Source: Trichoplusia ni (lineage: Eukaryota > Arthropoda > Insecta > Lepidoptera > Noctuidae). Taken from it: 64,000 nt of DNA. The notes beneath the pieces were generated by a model. The model saw nothing but the letters and a program-made list of their open reading frames with translations, was not told the DNA's origin and ran no database searches. Positions 1 through 13,151 of this stretch are shown piece after piece; positions within the stretch are counted from its first letter, which is position 1; the number at the start of each line of letters is the position of its first letter. The translations under genes were made by a program, and so were the position numbers. The stretch spans positions 10,517,328 through 10,581,327 of the forward strand of contig NC_039480.1 of the NCBI RefSeq assembly GCF_003590095.1, in the 5' to 3' direction.

Positions 1-3000
1 TGATCATTTAACATATGCAAAAGTCAGATCACATAACGTTGATGTAATCTACATATTAAATATCATCTTAATTATTTAAAGTTGAAAACGTCATCTGAAT
101 ACAAACTTAAATAACCTGTTTATAAGTATTATTTTTGTATTTAGCAAATTCCACACCCTGAATCACAACTCCCCGTGTACAAAACCTAAAAACAAAGAAG
201 ATAAACACAATGAAAATTCATTTAATCGTATATGCACTTCACGTTTAACTAAAACGGGCACAAAGTGCGATCTCTAGGTGAATTATAAAACAACTTTATT
301 CTCTTAATGAGGTTGGAAGCGCTCCTACGCAGATACTTAGTCTAGTAGATTCTTTACTGAGATTGCAGGCTCTACAACAAAGAACAATTAGTTCAACACG
401 ACACTCATTGCACGAAGCGTACAAGCAAACTCTTGTTTTACGACGAACTGATATTGTAGCGAGATTCAATCGCGTTATTGACAGTTTCTTTTAAAGGGGA
501 TACTTTTTAAATGTTGTGTTTGTTTTTTTTTTATTATTATTTAACATCGCCAGCAAGTCACTTACGATTAATTTTATAGTGTACAAAGTATTTATGACAC
601 CTTAATTTTCCTTTCATAAGGTTTCATAAAATGTTATAAGGTCCTCGACTATTCTTATGGGGATGTAAAATTTTATATTTCTTGTTTATTTGATCATAAT
701 AAAAAGTAATGGTTTGTTATTATGTAAATGTTACGAGCAATACTTAAAATAACACGCTATTTAAATTGTTCATAATATGTTTGTCAATAATTATTGATAG
801 TATACTAAATACTTTTGGACCAATAGTATTAGAAAACATAAGCAAGGATTCCACGATGATAACGCCACAACAACAAACTCGTCATACCAAAGTTTAGGTC
901 AAGCGATAAAGGTACGAGTCAGAGCGCACAACTTCACCTCACACATAGATCCGTACAAATTAAAGGGATCTTATCACGAAACACGGTTAAATATCGTATT
1001 AACTGAAGTACAAACAGTTCTAGAATCTGGAACCCGATCTTATCGGATGCAGTAATTGCTCAAAGGTTAACGTTTTAGTTCCCCTGTACTCATCATTAGC
1101 ATACATAGCTGCATTCACTACGACACAACACTTGCACAGTTTCACCGCCACATATTTTTCTTGATTTATTCAATAACCGCGACCGATAATAGCTTGAACT
1201 TTTGCTCTCATAAAGTCTTATCATTCAATTACTTATTTTCTGGCTATTAACATCTTTGTATAAATTCGCCACCCATACTGCTCCTCTCCGCGTGATATGT
1301 ACGGATACGTTAATCGGTTCTAAAGTAAAATATAGGCTTAGCAACAAAAATAAGAACAATATATATCCTCAATGATAAATAGTGTAAACATTAGTGTCTT
1401 TAAAGTTTGTCTAACGGAAGGAACTGTTTACTAAAGTGGACATAACAAATTGTTATTGCAAATAAACTGACAGTACTGCTGGTTAAAATCAAGAAGACTA
1501 TACTATATTTTAGTGGGGGCATTTTTGTTGAATAAAAACAATCTACCGCCAAGATGTGAATGCGTAAAGTTTAGCCAAATATTAACGTTGTGGATGTTTT
1601 CTTCCGATGCTACGTGCTTTGATTACTTACAACAGAACGTGATACAAAATGTATTCAACTTTAAACAAACGTGAGTAATTGTGCAGATATTTATTAGCAT
1701 AATCTTACTTTATATGTAGCTCATTCCCTTCTTGTTCTGTATTAGGAATCCTATCTAAGCAAGTGTCTGATTTATGCTCTGAGTCTTGGACCACTAGTAA
1801 TTCAATTCGACATATTTCGTTATGAATCAGGTTGGTTGCTTATAGGTATTTTATCATTAAAGACAATGTAATGCTTGAGGCCATATATGTCTTTGGAAAA
1901 AGACGACGAATGCTCCAGGTTGAGAGACATTAAAAATATCCTACCCATAGCATAAACAGGCTACGCGACCGGTGTATTTGGTTTTATCGAAAGAAATTTG
2001 CACACAATGTTTAGAAACAAACGGCATCGATGTTTTGCTTTCACAGCTCATGCCTGGGAATGATTGTACTGTTATTACTTACTTGATTATTCACTTATTT
2101 TTTATTCACAAAGAATGTTGCGCACCATTGTTTATCAAACGTTTAGCACCCATCCAATAAACATTTCGGAATGTCCGAACTCTACGAAGCTGAATGGATA
2201 TCTCCCTTATGCAATAACATGACCGTTGACCTTCGTGTAAGAGCTCGTGTAGGTCTGCCATAAAAGCTTAAGTAAAAGACAGTCTTTGTTCCTGAAACAA
2301 TTGAGACACCATAATAAGTGAGTACCTATAGAACGGAACATGGTCGGATTCTCGGGAGTCGGCCGCCCGAGACGTCCAGTGTTTACCGTCCATACAAACC
2401 AATATTGACATTCTCTTTGTCTACTAACTGACGGCTAATCTCTTTGTATGGGATATTCTTTTGTGTCATCCATATCAACGCATTTCTTTCTGTCAGGAAA
2501 TAATTATGGAACGTATTTGTATTGATATCCTCATCAATAGATAGCATTACGTACGATGCCAAAACGATGACGAAATTCATTTTTTTTTAATTACCAAGAA
2601 ACCTCATCGCAGGATAAATATTACTTAGGTTTAGTTGTAAAATGTAGTAATTACGTATTTCTACACATGCATGCCAACTGTTTTGCGCAGCAGCGTGGCG
2701 ACCGGTAGTATTATTCATAACAGCTCATAAAGGGACTAGTTTGGGCTATACCCACTTAAGAAGTACTGGACGTGGGCTCGGCCGGTCCACTTTCATGCAG
2801 TTTGTGTGCCGGCGCCGACATTGTAGCGCGGCGACATTCTGTCCGCAGCGTACATCAAAGACATTGCTAGAAAGCGCCCCATGACTCTGGGACAACACTG
2901 GCGCTTTTCGCCCGTAACACGAAACAATTTTGGTCCACTCCGATACAGAATATCCCTAAATGGCCTCCTGCGCCCCATCAAGACAGCTTGACTTACATCC

Positions 3001-3773
3001 AATTTGCAAATCAATCAATGGATACAGTTTCAACCGTTGAAGTAGCTCATGCCTCAACACAAATTCTAAATGTCAAAATACTGTTATACAATACGGCGTT
3101 CAACGTATATTGCGAAACGGTCTTCCCAACTCTTCTTTTGTTTTACATCCGTATTATAGATAAACTGAAGAGTTTATGATACAAAGCTAATTATTAAAAC
3201 TCTACTAGTTACCCATACAATAATAAAAAATAAGATTTCTTGTACAGAGATTCCGCGTAATACGCAATGCTAAGAAATGACGACAAAGTTTTTAGTAGCG
3301 CTTCTGATAATGTTTACAATCCACGTTTGAGTTACTTCACTGTGGCATACCATCACAATATGTTGTCTCTTCAATATTTTGCTGAACATGGAAATATTCA
3401 AAGAATTTTCTGTTAGATTTGTAGAAATCACCATTCTTTAGTTTCAAAAAAATCTAATTATTATATTTTTATGCACGCGTAAGCGATGTTTCGACCGATG
3501 TGCTAAAGAGAATGTCGAATTGTAAAATTATTATGCAAAAATTAAAACATAGAGCTAACTTCATAAACAATTTCAATTACAGTCAAAATTTAATTACGCA
3601 TCTACTCTACAATGCTTAATAAAAAATTAATTAGGAAATCAGAATAAAATTGCGTGAAATGAAATGTAGAAATTAAAAGTAAATCGTTTTTAAAAAAGGA
3701 TTTATAACTTGTTTTTGTTGTACAAAGGTGAAAAAATCCATTAAATTCAATTGTTTTTTTTTGTTTGTTGCAG
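1..3773. other. non-coding stretch, no gene supported
   Basis: No open frame here is longer than about 75 codons and none has convincing splice signals or a recognisable protein. The sequence is mostly AT-rich with scattered less AT-rich patches, for example near 2760-2980. It may be intron, promoter or intergenic DNA upstream of the secreted-protein gene. I see no RNA gene or transposon in it. Confidence 0.5.
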
Positions 3774-3841
3774 GGCTGCGACTGGCGGGTTCTAGTGCCC
3801 GTTATAATGTGACCGGCGCACGACGAAGCGCTTCCCTCAAG
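3774..3841 (+). other. probable 5' UTR exon of the secreted-protein gene
   Basis: A long T-rich tract ends in TTGTTGCAG just before 3774, and AAG|GTAAGC follows 3841, so this 68-base block has a strong acceptor and a strong donor on the plus strand. It is richer in GC than its surroundings. It contains an ATG followed directly by TGA, a minimal upstream open frame. The next plausible plus-strand exon downstream starts at 11287 after a good acceptor. One frame is open across this block and could join in phase with 11287, so a coding role cannot be excluded. A signal peptide beginning at 11296 makes an untranslated exon more likely. An exon of another gene remains possible. Confidence 0.45.
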
Positions 3842-6800
3842 GTAAGCTCCTCTCTATACTGCACTACACAGCTACCGATCACACAGTATCGTGTGCGATA
3901 GTAATAATTACCCGCACAGAAGCTAAATGTCAGATCAAGGCAAATTATATGTTATCAATTAAAACTGTTGGCGTAAATCGCAAAAATAGACTTCTGTAGG
4001 TGTAGATTTTAGGACATACAAAAGTCGTAAGTTCCAATCGTTGGAATTAAAACGTTAATTTTAAACTTTAACACAACTCTCTTATTCATTAATGCGCTGC
4101 AGTTGGAGTTTCTTCATCTTCAGGCACGAATGACGACCTGTCCTTCGCTTAAGGATACGTGTAAATACGATAAAAACAAAAGTAGCAGGTAAATGCAGAT
4201 GATATAAAGTGCTACACTTACAAGGATAATAAATATTGGAACGAGTCCTATGGCAACGCATTCGTGTAACCTTTACAAGCCGACAGTCTGCATATTCATT
4301 GTGCAGGGCGCGGCAACAGCGGCGGCCATGAATCCGAGCGTGATATATTATTTGTTATTCACCGGCGAAATCTGTCGCCGACGGCTACCATCAAAGCAGT
4401 CCGTTTCCCTTCCAAAAATACTAAGATTATATTCCGAACGCATCCGTCTCGCTACGATGAATGCGATTTCGTTTCGTACACGCTCGTTAGCAACGTCCAT
4501 CCGACCGTTTAAGAAATTCAGTACTAATTAGAACGCTATGTCGCGCAAAAGCTGCCCTATACTGCCTACAACTTGTGTAAAAAGCAGATCCGTACGTTTA
4601 TATGGCGGATAATGGGAGCCGGAAGAAAAATTAGAGCGACAAGTGCCGACTTCAGCAGTGAAACTTGTTATGCATATTTAAAATCCTGGAGCCCGACGGA
4701 GAAAGTCGTAAAAGTTTTAAATTTAAACGTTCGAATGTAAGGTTTACATTATAATCTTATTATTTTAATGCCGCTAACCGATTTCGACACCAACTTTTAC
4801 AAAAGGTCTGATAGCTGACGGCTAAGATTTTAAAAGATGTCCCTTATCTGAAATGCAATTATCAGCCATCAACAAAAGTTGAACAAAAACAAAAGTTTGT
4901 GTTAAAAATTAGGAAGTGAAACTGGTGTCGTATCGTCTTTAAAGTCTAAATAAAGAGTTGAAAATTAAAGGGAGATGAATGGACTGTTTTTATAAATAAA
5001 CACCGCCGGCTGTGCGCGTCTGAGGCCGGCGCGTACTACGCAGCTTGGATTAGTTACCACTTAATTGTTTTTGGACATTGATGGGCTACAATTGTCTTAA
5101 TACGGATTTTAAAAACAGATTGCGGCTCACCGCTTTTAATTGTCGTTTATCTTGTAGATCCGGTTATAAGAAAAATATTGCTTTCGTATTAGGCCTACGT
5201 AAAAGTATTTCAACACGACGATTGGATGATGCAACTCATGACACAGCTTAGAATGGCAACGGATTCGCACGACACACATATGACATCTCATATATCTTGA
5301 ATACCTAACGAAAACAGCGATAGGAACCGGCGACAATTATTTCGCTTAGCAACAGAACTAAACGTCTCAATAATAACTACACCAATGAAAGCGGTCACGT
5401 AAAATAAATACGTTGACCTTGCAATACCCGAAATGTAGACGAGATGTAGGAATGATAGTGAAATGTCGCGGCACATGCTAACCACTCAGTCAGTAGGTCG
5501 CTCTCATCTACCGACACACTTGCCCAAGAGAGTGACAAACCTGCAGCTGCACAGCCGAACACACAATTATTACATCTGAATTTATAGGCCAAAACGATTG
5601 AGCGTGGCCAAACACATTTACTTACAAAAAAAGGACGAAGATACACGAGCATTGTTGGCGGACTACATACTTGTGAACAGAAACGTATAAGCGAAATATA
5701 CGATGATCATTCATCTATTATGCAGGCACATTTGAATCTATAATCGTTCAGTACGGTTGTAACGTTTCATTTTCCACGAAGACTGAGGCCCTAAACAGAC
5801 GGGCCGGCGGATTTCTTCTCTACCCGATTGGTCTTCAACGACTACTTTTTAATAAAACCAATAATTTTAGTGCACTTGAATTAATACAGGAAACTTAATA
5901 TTCTCTTATGAATTATTTAGTTTCCATTAGAATTTGGAGTTCCTCAACAGCTTCCTAGGATACGAACTGTATGAAATTTATCAAAATGTAATCGAGTCGA
6001 CTTCGAACTCGACAAACCACAAAAATGCATATATATTTATATTCAATTATATCACTTAAAATAATTGGGCTATAAAAAACACGTTATGGTCTTGTGCCAC
6101 GCCAACCATTTCGGTAATTCGATATATTAATTTCAAGAAACTTATGTTTAAGATCAATAAATCAAAACCACAAAAACCGGTTGGTGGTTTTAAAAACTGC
6201 CAATGAACTATCAATTGTTAGAAACCATGTCTAAATAGTTCCAACGTTGTTCACACCTGACACGGTGATTAAGACGCACTCATTACTGGCTATTTAGTCG
6301 TGACTGGAAGCGAGTTACGAAGTGTTAAAGTATCATACCATTGTTGTGAAAAAGAGACAGAAACAACTGCCTGCATAACTCCATTCCTTTCTACCACTCG
6401 GAGAACATTACACGGTCCCTGGCCTCAGTTTTACTCGAACAATTAGAAATAACGGTGTTTTGTGGTAACAATGGATTCCTGATTTTAACAAAAGAGAAAA
6501 TGTCACAGATTGCATAATGAAAATCTATTTAAGATATAACAGACAAAGACAAAGTTATGCAATATTCAACGATAAAAAAATTCCATAAAATGCATCCAAT
6601 AAAGTAAAACATTATACGATGTATTATACTGTATGTAGAAGTAGGTATGTAAAAGTCTCATAAATCCAAACTGATGTTGTATTTAGAAACATTTGTTCTC
6701 TATTTCAGTGAAGTCCCCATTCAATACTCAGTCCATTGTCTCTACAATTTAAAGACTCCTCCGTCAACAAAACAGTTACCTATACCTGTCTATTTATTTA

Positions 6801-9800
6801 AATAAAATACAATCAAAGATGTAAAATTATTTCTTTCGAGAGAATCTGCAATCCCGGTGAAGATAAATAGAATAAGTAGGTACCTACTACCTTATAAGTC
6901 GTCAATCAAGGATTAAGACGACTCTTAGCACACCTCAGAACCTCTAAGTAGGTTTATAGACACGTTAAAGCCCTCATTCAAGTTGATAGCTATTAAACTT
7001 AGCCACATGTACCATCAAAAATCAAATTAAACTTAAATGATTGCTCATTGAACCATACGTAATGTCAGTTAATTGATTTCCAATATTAGATGTACGTAAT
7101 TAAGTGCGCGCGAGTGGACGACACGCAATATTCAAATTGACATACAAATAGTTATTAATCCTACAAATTATTTCATTAAACTATTCCAGTCCAACTAGCC
7201 TGGGTATTGTCATTTCTAAAATCTTTCGCGTTAATAGAAAACGTTTCGTTTAATATCGTGTCATCTCATTCAAATGTTCTCTATGGACGCTTACGATTGC
7301 CAAAACGTCACTTGCCATAAGAGGCATTGCATGACATTAAGCAGAGTTCATTAATTTCGTTGAAATTAGGTGAAAAATATCGTAAATGTCAAAAATCATG
7401 ATCCCTATATCCTGTTCGGAGGAATATCAATCAGTTACCTAATATGCAAATCTGGCCGACATCGTGTCTGACCAGTTAGCGGGGGCACTTTCTCGCCGCA
7501 ACATTACAATTACCAAACAATGGGCAAAATGGGCAATATCAAGGCACGTGTGCTAACGTCACGAGTAGCGCAATAGCTCTTGTCATAATTGTCAAGCTGT
7601 GACTAGAATAATGTGTGAAAAGTCTTATAAAAATAAACAACTTTCGAGAGATTACTAAATTTTCAGCTCTTGTTCATTTTGCAACTTGGAAACCTGCAGC
7701 ATATTATTGTATTGAAGGTATCAAACCATAAATAGAAAAACAGGTGAATGATTTTTTTACATTCCGAAATTGAATTGATACTTTTTATACACAACCTACA
7801 AATAAATTTGAATAGAAACACCTGCCGCTTGGAGGGTGGCGTTCGAAGCGTGACGTGAGAACAACTTCCTATTCCAACCCTTAGGGATGTTAAACGAAAA
7901 CCACTGGACTATATTAGAACAAAAGTAATTTTAAACGGAATCTAGCTCCGGACCAAGTAATACCAGCTCTATCGAAAATATCTTAATAAAAACGTACCCA
8001 TACACGCACCAAATTATTCTTAAAAGCACTCGAGTCGAGTTCTGACTGGAAAGCTATTTATGTGCAACCCTGCGCCGACGCACCTCTGTTCCGCAACTGT
8101 CTTGTCTCGCTCTCGCATGCATGTCAAGGTAGGGTTCAACATTCGAGGATTTGGTCCGCGCCGATAATAATACACCCAAACGGAATACCCGACATGTATC
8201 TGTTTTATGTAAACAGAATGATTTCATTAGGTCAAACGTAGTCGGAGACGCACATAGCTTCATAATCCCTAGCGTATACGGAATTCCAATACACGGCATG
8301 CTCCGAGGAACCGCATGATTCGATGGGAGAAAATCTCAAGTAACATTCAACGAGTATAATCCCGCTTTCTAATCCTTTTCACACCAGAGAATGCAGTATA
8401 AAGTATGCTTCAATCAAGCACCCATTGAAACACGGTCAATTCCCGCGAGAAGCTTCCGCGTGCGCGTGCGGCGCCTGATGCGAGATCATTGCCAGATGCC
8501 GCCAATAGATCGCGACGGGGTCAACAGCCATTGCCCTTGTTTTGCGCACTAAATTATTTACTCGAGTACAACAGATCCACCATAAGCGTGTTTCACTTAA
8601 CCGGGGTCAAGGGAACTATGACTATTCACAACATTGTCGCTAAACAATAATGCGTTATTTACATACAAGTGTTATGTAATGTTATGTTTTACACACTTTG
8701 AAATTAATTAAGCTGTTAATGAACCTCTTCCATGTGTAAGAAGTAGCCAATTGGTTGACCTTTTTAATAGCAATGTTTCATTCGCTGGAACGAATTTGTT
8801 CCCTACTCAAAGATAATGGAAGTATTATTAAAGTTGCGGATAAAACCTCACAACATTACCTATATTACTACCTACAGCTTTCTATTAGAATTTCTTGGTA
8901 ACAATGTGCAGCGGAGAAGCAATTACGCGTTCATGCTATGAAATGATAAGCTTTGAAGTCAGGATCTTCTAAACATGGCTTCCTCCACCACATGTGCTCA
9001 GTGTTCTTACAAAACAAACGAGTAATTAAACTGCGCATAATATAATGCAAACAAGTTATGGCATCAAAGAATACTGAGCTCGCGTCCGTTGACTTGGTCG
9101 ACATCACAATGGTGCAATAGTTGGAATCGTGCATTTGTTGTGTTATAGTCGACTGCACGTCGCTGGTACACCTACCTACTCCGACATTGAAAAAGCCTTT
9201 ATTTGAAGTGCCTAGTAAAGTAAATCATTATATTTCTTTTTTATTACCGCTCGTCAGCAGTCGAAACAAATGTATTATTATATTCCAAGCTCATTTCTGT
9301 ATGGTTTTTATATAATGTTTTAATTATACTAAACAACATTCAAAGGCTATAAAGAACAAGTATTCAGTTTTAAATAACTTTACACCTAGGTTGTTTCGTT
9401 TTAGTGAAAGGAACTACTTACTTAAAATCCTTGTCGGATTATCTCATAACCTTTACGTAAGTTCAAGTTTATAACATATTTATAATAGTGTATTTTATCC
9501 TAACATAAACAGATTTGAAATTTTACAAGCGAATATACGTTGAACACGCATCGCATCTGTTTGTACATCTTCAAAATTGTTTATATATTACTTATCATGT
9601 TTATAATACCTGTCGTTCATAAAGACAATCAATCATTTTGTTTGTGTTTGACTAAATGAATCGTATACTGTTGAAGAGCAATATATGACTCATTCATAAT
9701 ATACGAAATCTGTAGCGGTGAATCTTTGCATGTCCAAATGGTGATATAAATTCTATTTTAAAAACTTCTGGTAGGTAATACCCGCAAGCGTTCAGTCAAA

Positions 9801-11286
9801 GACTTATAGGTAATATTAGAAAGTTACCTACCATAATATAAATACGGAAAGATGTTCTTTTTCTTTTTTAGCTAGGTTTACCTATTCAAGGCCTTAGAAA
9901 TTTTTGGTTAGAAATTCTTTATTTGTTTGTTAATGCCATTGGATAACTATCAATTAACGTTCCGGTTGTGTCTACATTACTCGTAGCTTCCAAAAAGTTA
10001 TATATAAATATATAACTTTTAATAATGGTTCAATTCGTAAAATCGTTGTAATAGTCCACAATTCATAATAAAGACAAAAGTGTATATTAAGACGTCTAAT
10101 ATGTACATACTCACTCACTAAAAGAGAAAACACATAGAAAGCGAAAAAGTAATTGATAGATACTAGTCAACCAGAATAATGTCCTCAAAATTTACTTTGT
10201 ATTAACAGCATAATATGTTTTTCCGCAACTCCGCCTGCGTGGATTTTGCTTTTTGCTAAGAAAAATGTGTCCTCTCTTAGGAATACAGCTTCCACCTCCC
10301 ATAATATTTCAGCATACCATGTTCCGTGCAACCGGTTTAGGGGCGGTTTTGACGAGAAAGATAGACGTATACCTACCTTATTCGTTATTCTATTTTTGTT
10401 AATTTGGATCAAGTATCATGATATGGAAGGAATGTCGATGTCCTAAAACTAAATCTGTAATCATGACTAGATAAAAATTTTTTTGATAGGTTAAGAGATA
10501 CCTGTTAGATTATTTAACAGATAAATTTAAATATCGTTTTAAGTGATAATGATTTTACGGTCGCGCCAAACAAGCGCGTGGTTGCAATCACCACAATTCA
10601 TTAAGAGCTATTAAAAATAGTCGACATATTTATCGGTTTACACCTTTGCACTTAGCAATATAAGCAGGGGCGTTAAATTTAACGCTGGTTAAAAGTGAAG
10701 GCATCTTAAGTGCCCTACACTTGTCTATGAGTAGCTTTCACTTTCCAATGATAAAGGGCCTCAAGGTCAGTCGCTGATGATCAGACTACATTCACGAATC
10801 TTTTTGGTTCTCTAATTAAGGTTGATGGATTGCTATCTTTATTGACACTACGATTGCTTCAAATTTCTATTCGAATGTTAATTAACATAAGTTATATTTT
10901 TGATGTGGGCCATTATCTCCCCTCCTCGACATGTAAAACTTCGTTACCGCTTAATAATAGGTAATCGTAATTAAGCATAATGACACACATTAAGTTCATA
11001 GTCATTCAAAGTGCCAAAAAGGTTTTAACACATAAATGCATTACAGGGTACTATAATTAGTTCAAAGCAATAGATATGTAAAACGTCCAATGAATACCGT
11101 CGATTCGAACACGAGCTATTGAACTAATGGATGAGGTCGTACCTTGATCCAGTTGACATCGCATCGCGTTTGGTTCCGTGAGCAATCTCTTAGATACTTC
11201 AGCAGAGAAATCGTGATAGATTCGTATCTAGCCTTGCATTTTCTGATAAAATTTTGTAGAGTTAATAAATATTTGTTTAATTCCAG
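3842..11286. other. non-coding stretch, probable large 5' UTR intron
   Basis: If the 3774 exon belongs to the gene at 11296, this is a 7.4 kb first intron. It holds no supported coding exon. GC-richer islands lie near 4990-5045, 5460-5560 and 8440-8540, and a palindrome lies at 9993-10020. A 68-codon ATG frame at 4328-4531 follows an AG and a GCGGCC-ATG context, but its protein resembles nothing I know. Confidence 0.4.
9993..10020. repeat. AT-rich palindrome
   Basis: A 28-base near-perfect inverted repeat has 12-base arms (AAAAGTTATATA and its complement) around a 4-base centre. It lies in the long non-coding stretch before the secreted-protein gene. It could be a small hairpin or a chance feature of AT-rich DNA. 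Confidence 0.6.
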
Positions 11287-11295
11287 GTGTTTGCG

Positions 11296-13151
11296 ATGTG
11301 GTACACGTGGACAACGGTATTGCTGGTGTCGTGTGCACTAGTGAAGGCGGAACCCGGGGCAGAGCCGCCGGCGCCGGCGCCTGTGGCCACCACCCGCGCC
11401 CCGCCGCGCACCCTCGACCGGCAGGCCGCTGAGCTCGCCTGGAAGTCTTGGCTCCAGAGCCCAGAGAGCGGCAACCAAAATGCCCCTCCGCGGAGAATCA
11501 CCACCAAGTCCCTGTTTATTACGCCTCTGAATTGCCCTGAAGGCCAGAGACTCGATCGGAACGGTTGCGTACAGGTTGGTACTCAAAAAGAAAAAATTCG
11601 TTTACCTCGAAACATTGTCCCAATATTGATAACTTGTGCAATTAAAGTCTTAGCACTAATTAATTTTGTCGTCATTTGCAGGTGGTGACTGTAAACAAAG
11701 ACGAACATGAACGTATTCTGCTGGAGCATCTGAATGCTTGGTTCGTCACTTCAGCTCCAAGCGGAGACGTGTTGTACGACTACGGTGATGCTGAACCAGG
11801 ACCGTTGCAGCTTTCAATACCCATTGGTTTAGATCCCCAAGCGGCACCGCTTCAGGGACAAGAGCCGTCGGCACAGGTAAGATATAAGTTTACTAATGAA
11901 ATATGACATAGCAATGAAATATCTAATAACTGCTCAACCCAACAATGAATTGCTGAAATATAACTTAATATTTCAGCAATTTAGTACTTACATCCAATAT
12001 TCATACAAAATTACTTATTTCAGGCTCAAGAGCTGCAGCCGAACTACGTAAAGATTGACAAAAAAGACGAGACTAAAACAAATGGCGACGCTAGCATTGA
12101 AGCTGAACTAGAATTGTTAAAACTTCAAAATTCACTTCAAAACGACACAGCTACAGTCGATGGTTCCTACATGGTAAACCAAAATGTTTTGACTAACGCG
12201 CATCATCCAGATAAACCTAAGCGTGACAGCCCTGTCGCTAATATAACTGAAATAGAATCAGTAAATAATAATACCGACGAAGGACAAAAGGAATTAGTTT
12301 TTGGACACGTTAATATTGACCCCATTCTTTTCAATACACAAAACCAGACTGTGACAGATAATCAAGAAAATAGTAAGGAATCTATCTTAACTGAGATTGA
12401 GAATATTGCGACGAATATTGCTGAAGCCAATACGGCAATTCAAAATATAACAAAATCTGAAACTAAGAATGAAACAGATGCGTCCAACGCATCTCCACAA
12501 ATGTTGAAAAAAGACGGTGATCAGAGCAAGCTAAGTCCCGAGAACGACTATTCCGACATTGGAGAAGCGATTAAACTCATAAGTAGATATGCTGACGTTA
12601 CTACTGACGACAATTATACCAAAGAACAAAACAAACATGTACTGAAAGACGACAGCATTTTGGGCACCCGTACTAAACTTCAATATCGTCGCAATAAACC
12701 AAAAGATCAGGATATGGAAGCTATGTCTGCCCATGCTCCCCTAGATGTGGCTATTAATAACAAAGCTCCAGCGCATATTTACCCCAAATATGATGTGTTT
12801 TATCGCTATCCTTGGCAAAGTCAGCACTCTCCAACACCGCCACCGGATTATCCGTTCCGTTATCTGCAAGATTATTGGCCTGGCCGTAACCAAGTGGGCG
12901 GTGTATACAACTCACATGAGAACCCTCGGCGTCACCATCATTCTTATCCCCATAACTTCCGGCTTCACGGCTATCCCCATGCAAGTTACGCAGGCGTAGC
13001 AGCAGCATACCCCGACCAACTGAAGGGATACATCCGTCGTATGGTCCAACACCATGCTAACCCGATGCGATCTCACACGAACAACCAGGACCTCTACAGT
13101 CTCCTCGGCCTGAGACATTGGTTTAGCAGTGAAGGAACTTCAAAAAGATAG
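11296..13151 (+). CDS. secreted N-glycosylated protein, unrecognised (533 aa)
   Basis: Exons 11296-11574, 11682-11876 and 12024-13151 join in phase to 533 residues. I chose the ATG at 11296 because residues 1-18 form a signal peptide (MWYTWTTVLLVSCALVKA) and an acceptor lies directly before it at 11286. Mature order: a Pro/Ala-rich stretch, a WKSWLQSPES segment, then a block with the only two mature cysteines (NCPEGQRLDRNGCVQ) and a hydrophilic VNKDEHERILLEHLN helix. A long acidic low-complexity region with eight N-x-S/T sites follows, then a Tyr/His/Pro-rich tail ending in KR. There is no membrane segment after the signal, so it should enter the secretory pathway and be exported. I do not recognise the family. 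The cysteine block looks the most conserved; the rest looks fast-evolving. A Fog-type morphogenetic ligand is one idea to test and is not shown by the sequence. Confidence 0.82.

Noticed and set aside
2793..3014. 73-codon minus-strand frame in a GC-richer patch
   Set aside because: No splice partner, no family resemblance and no further open sequence on either side.
4328..4531. 68-codon ATG frame after an AG and a GCGGCC-ATG context
   Set aside because: The protein is basic and low in structure, resembles nothing known, and has no partner exon. The context is probably chance in a GC-richer patch.
9601..10800. Search for a microRNA or tRNA in the long non-coding stretch
   Set aside because: Apart from the short AT palindrome at 9993 I could not fold a convincing precursor or cloverleaf by eye.
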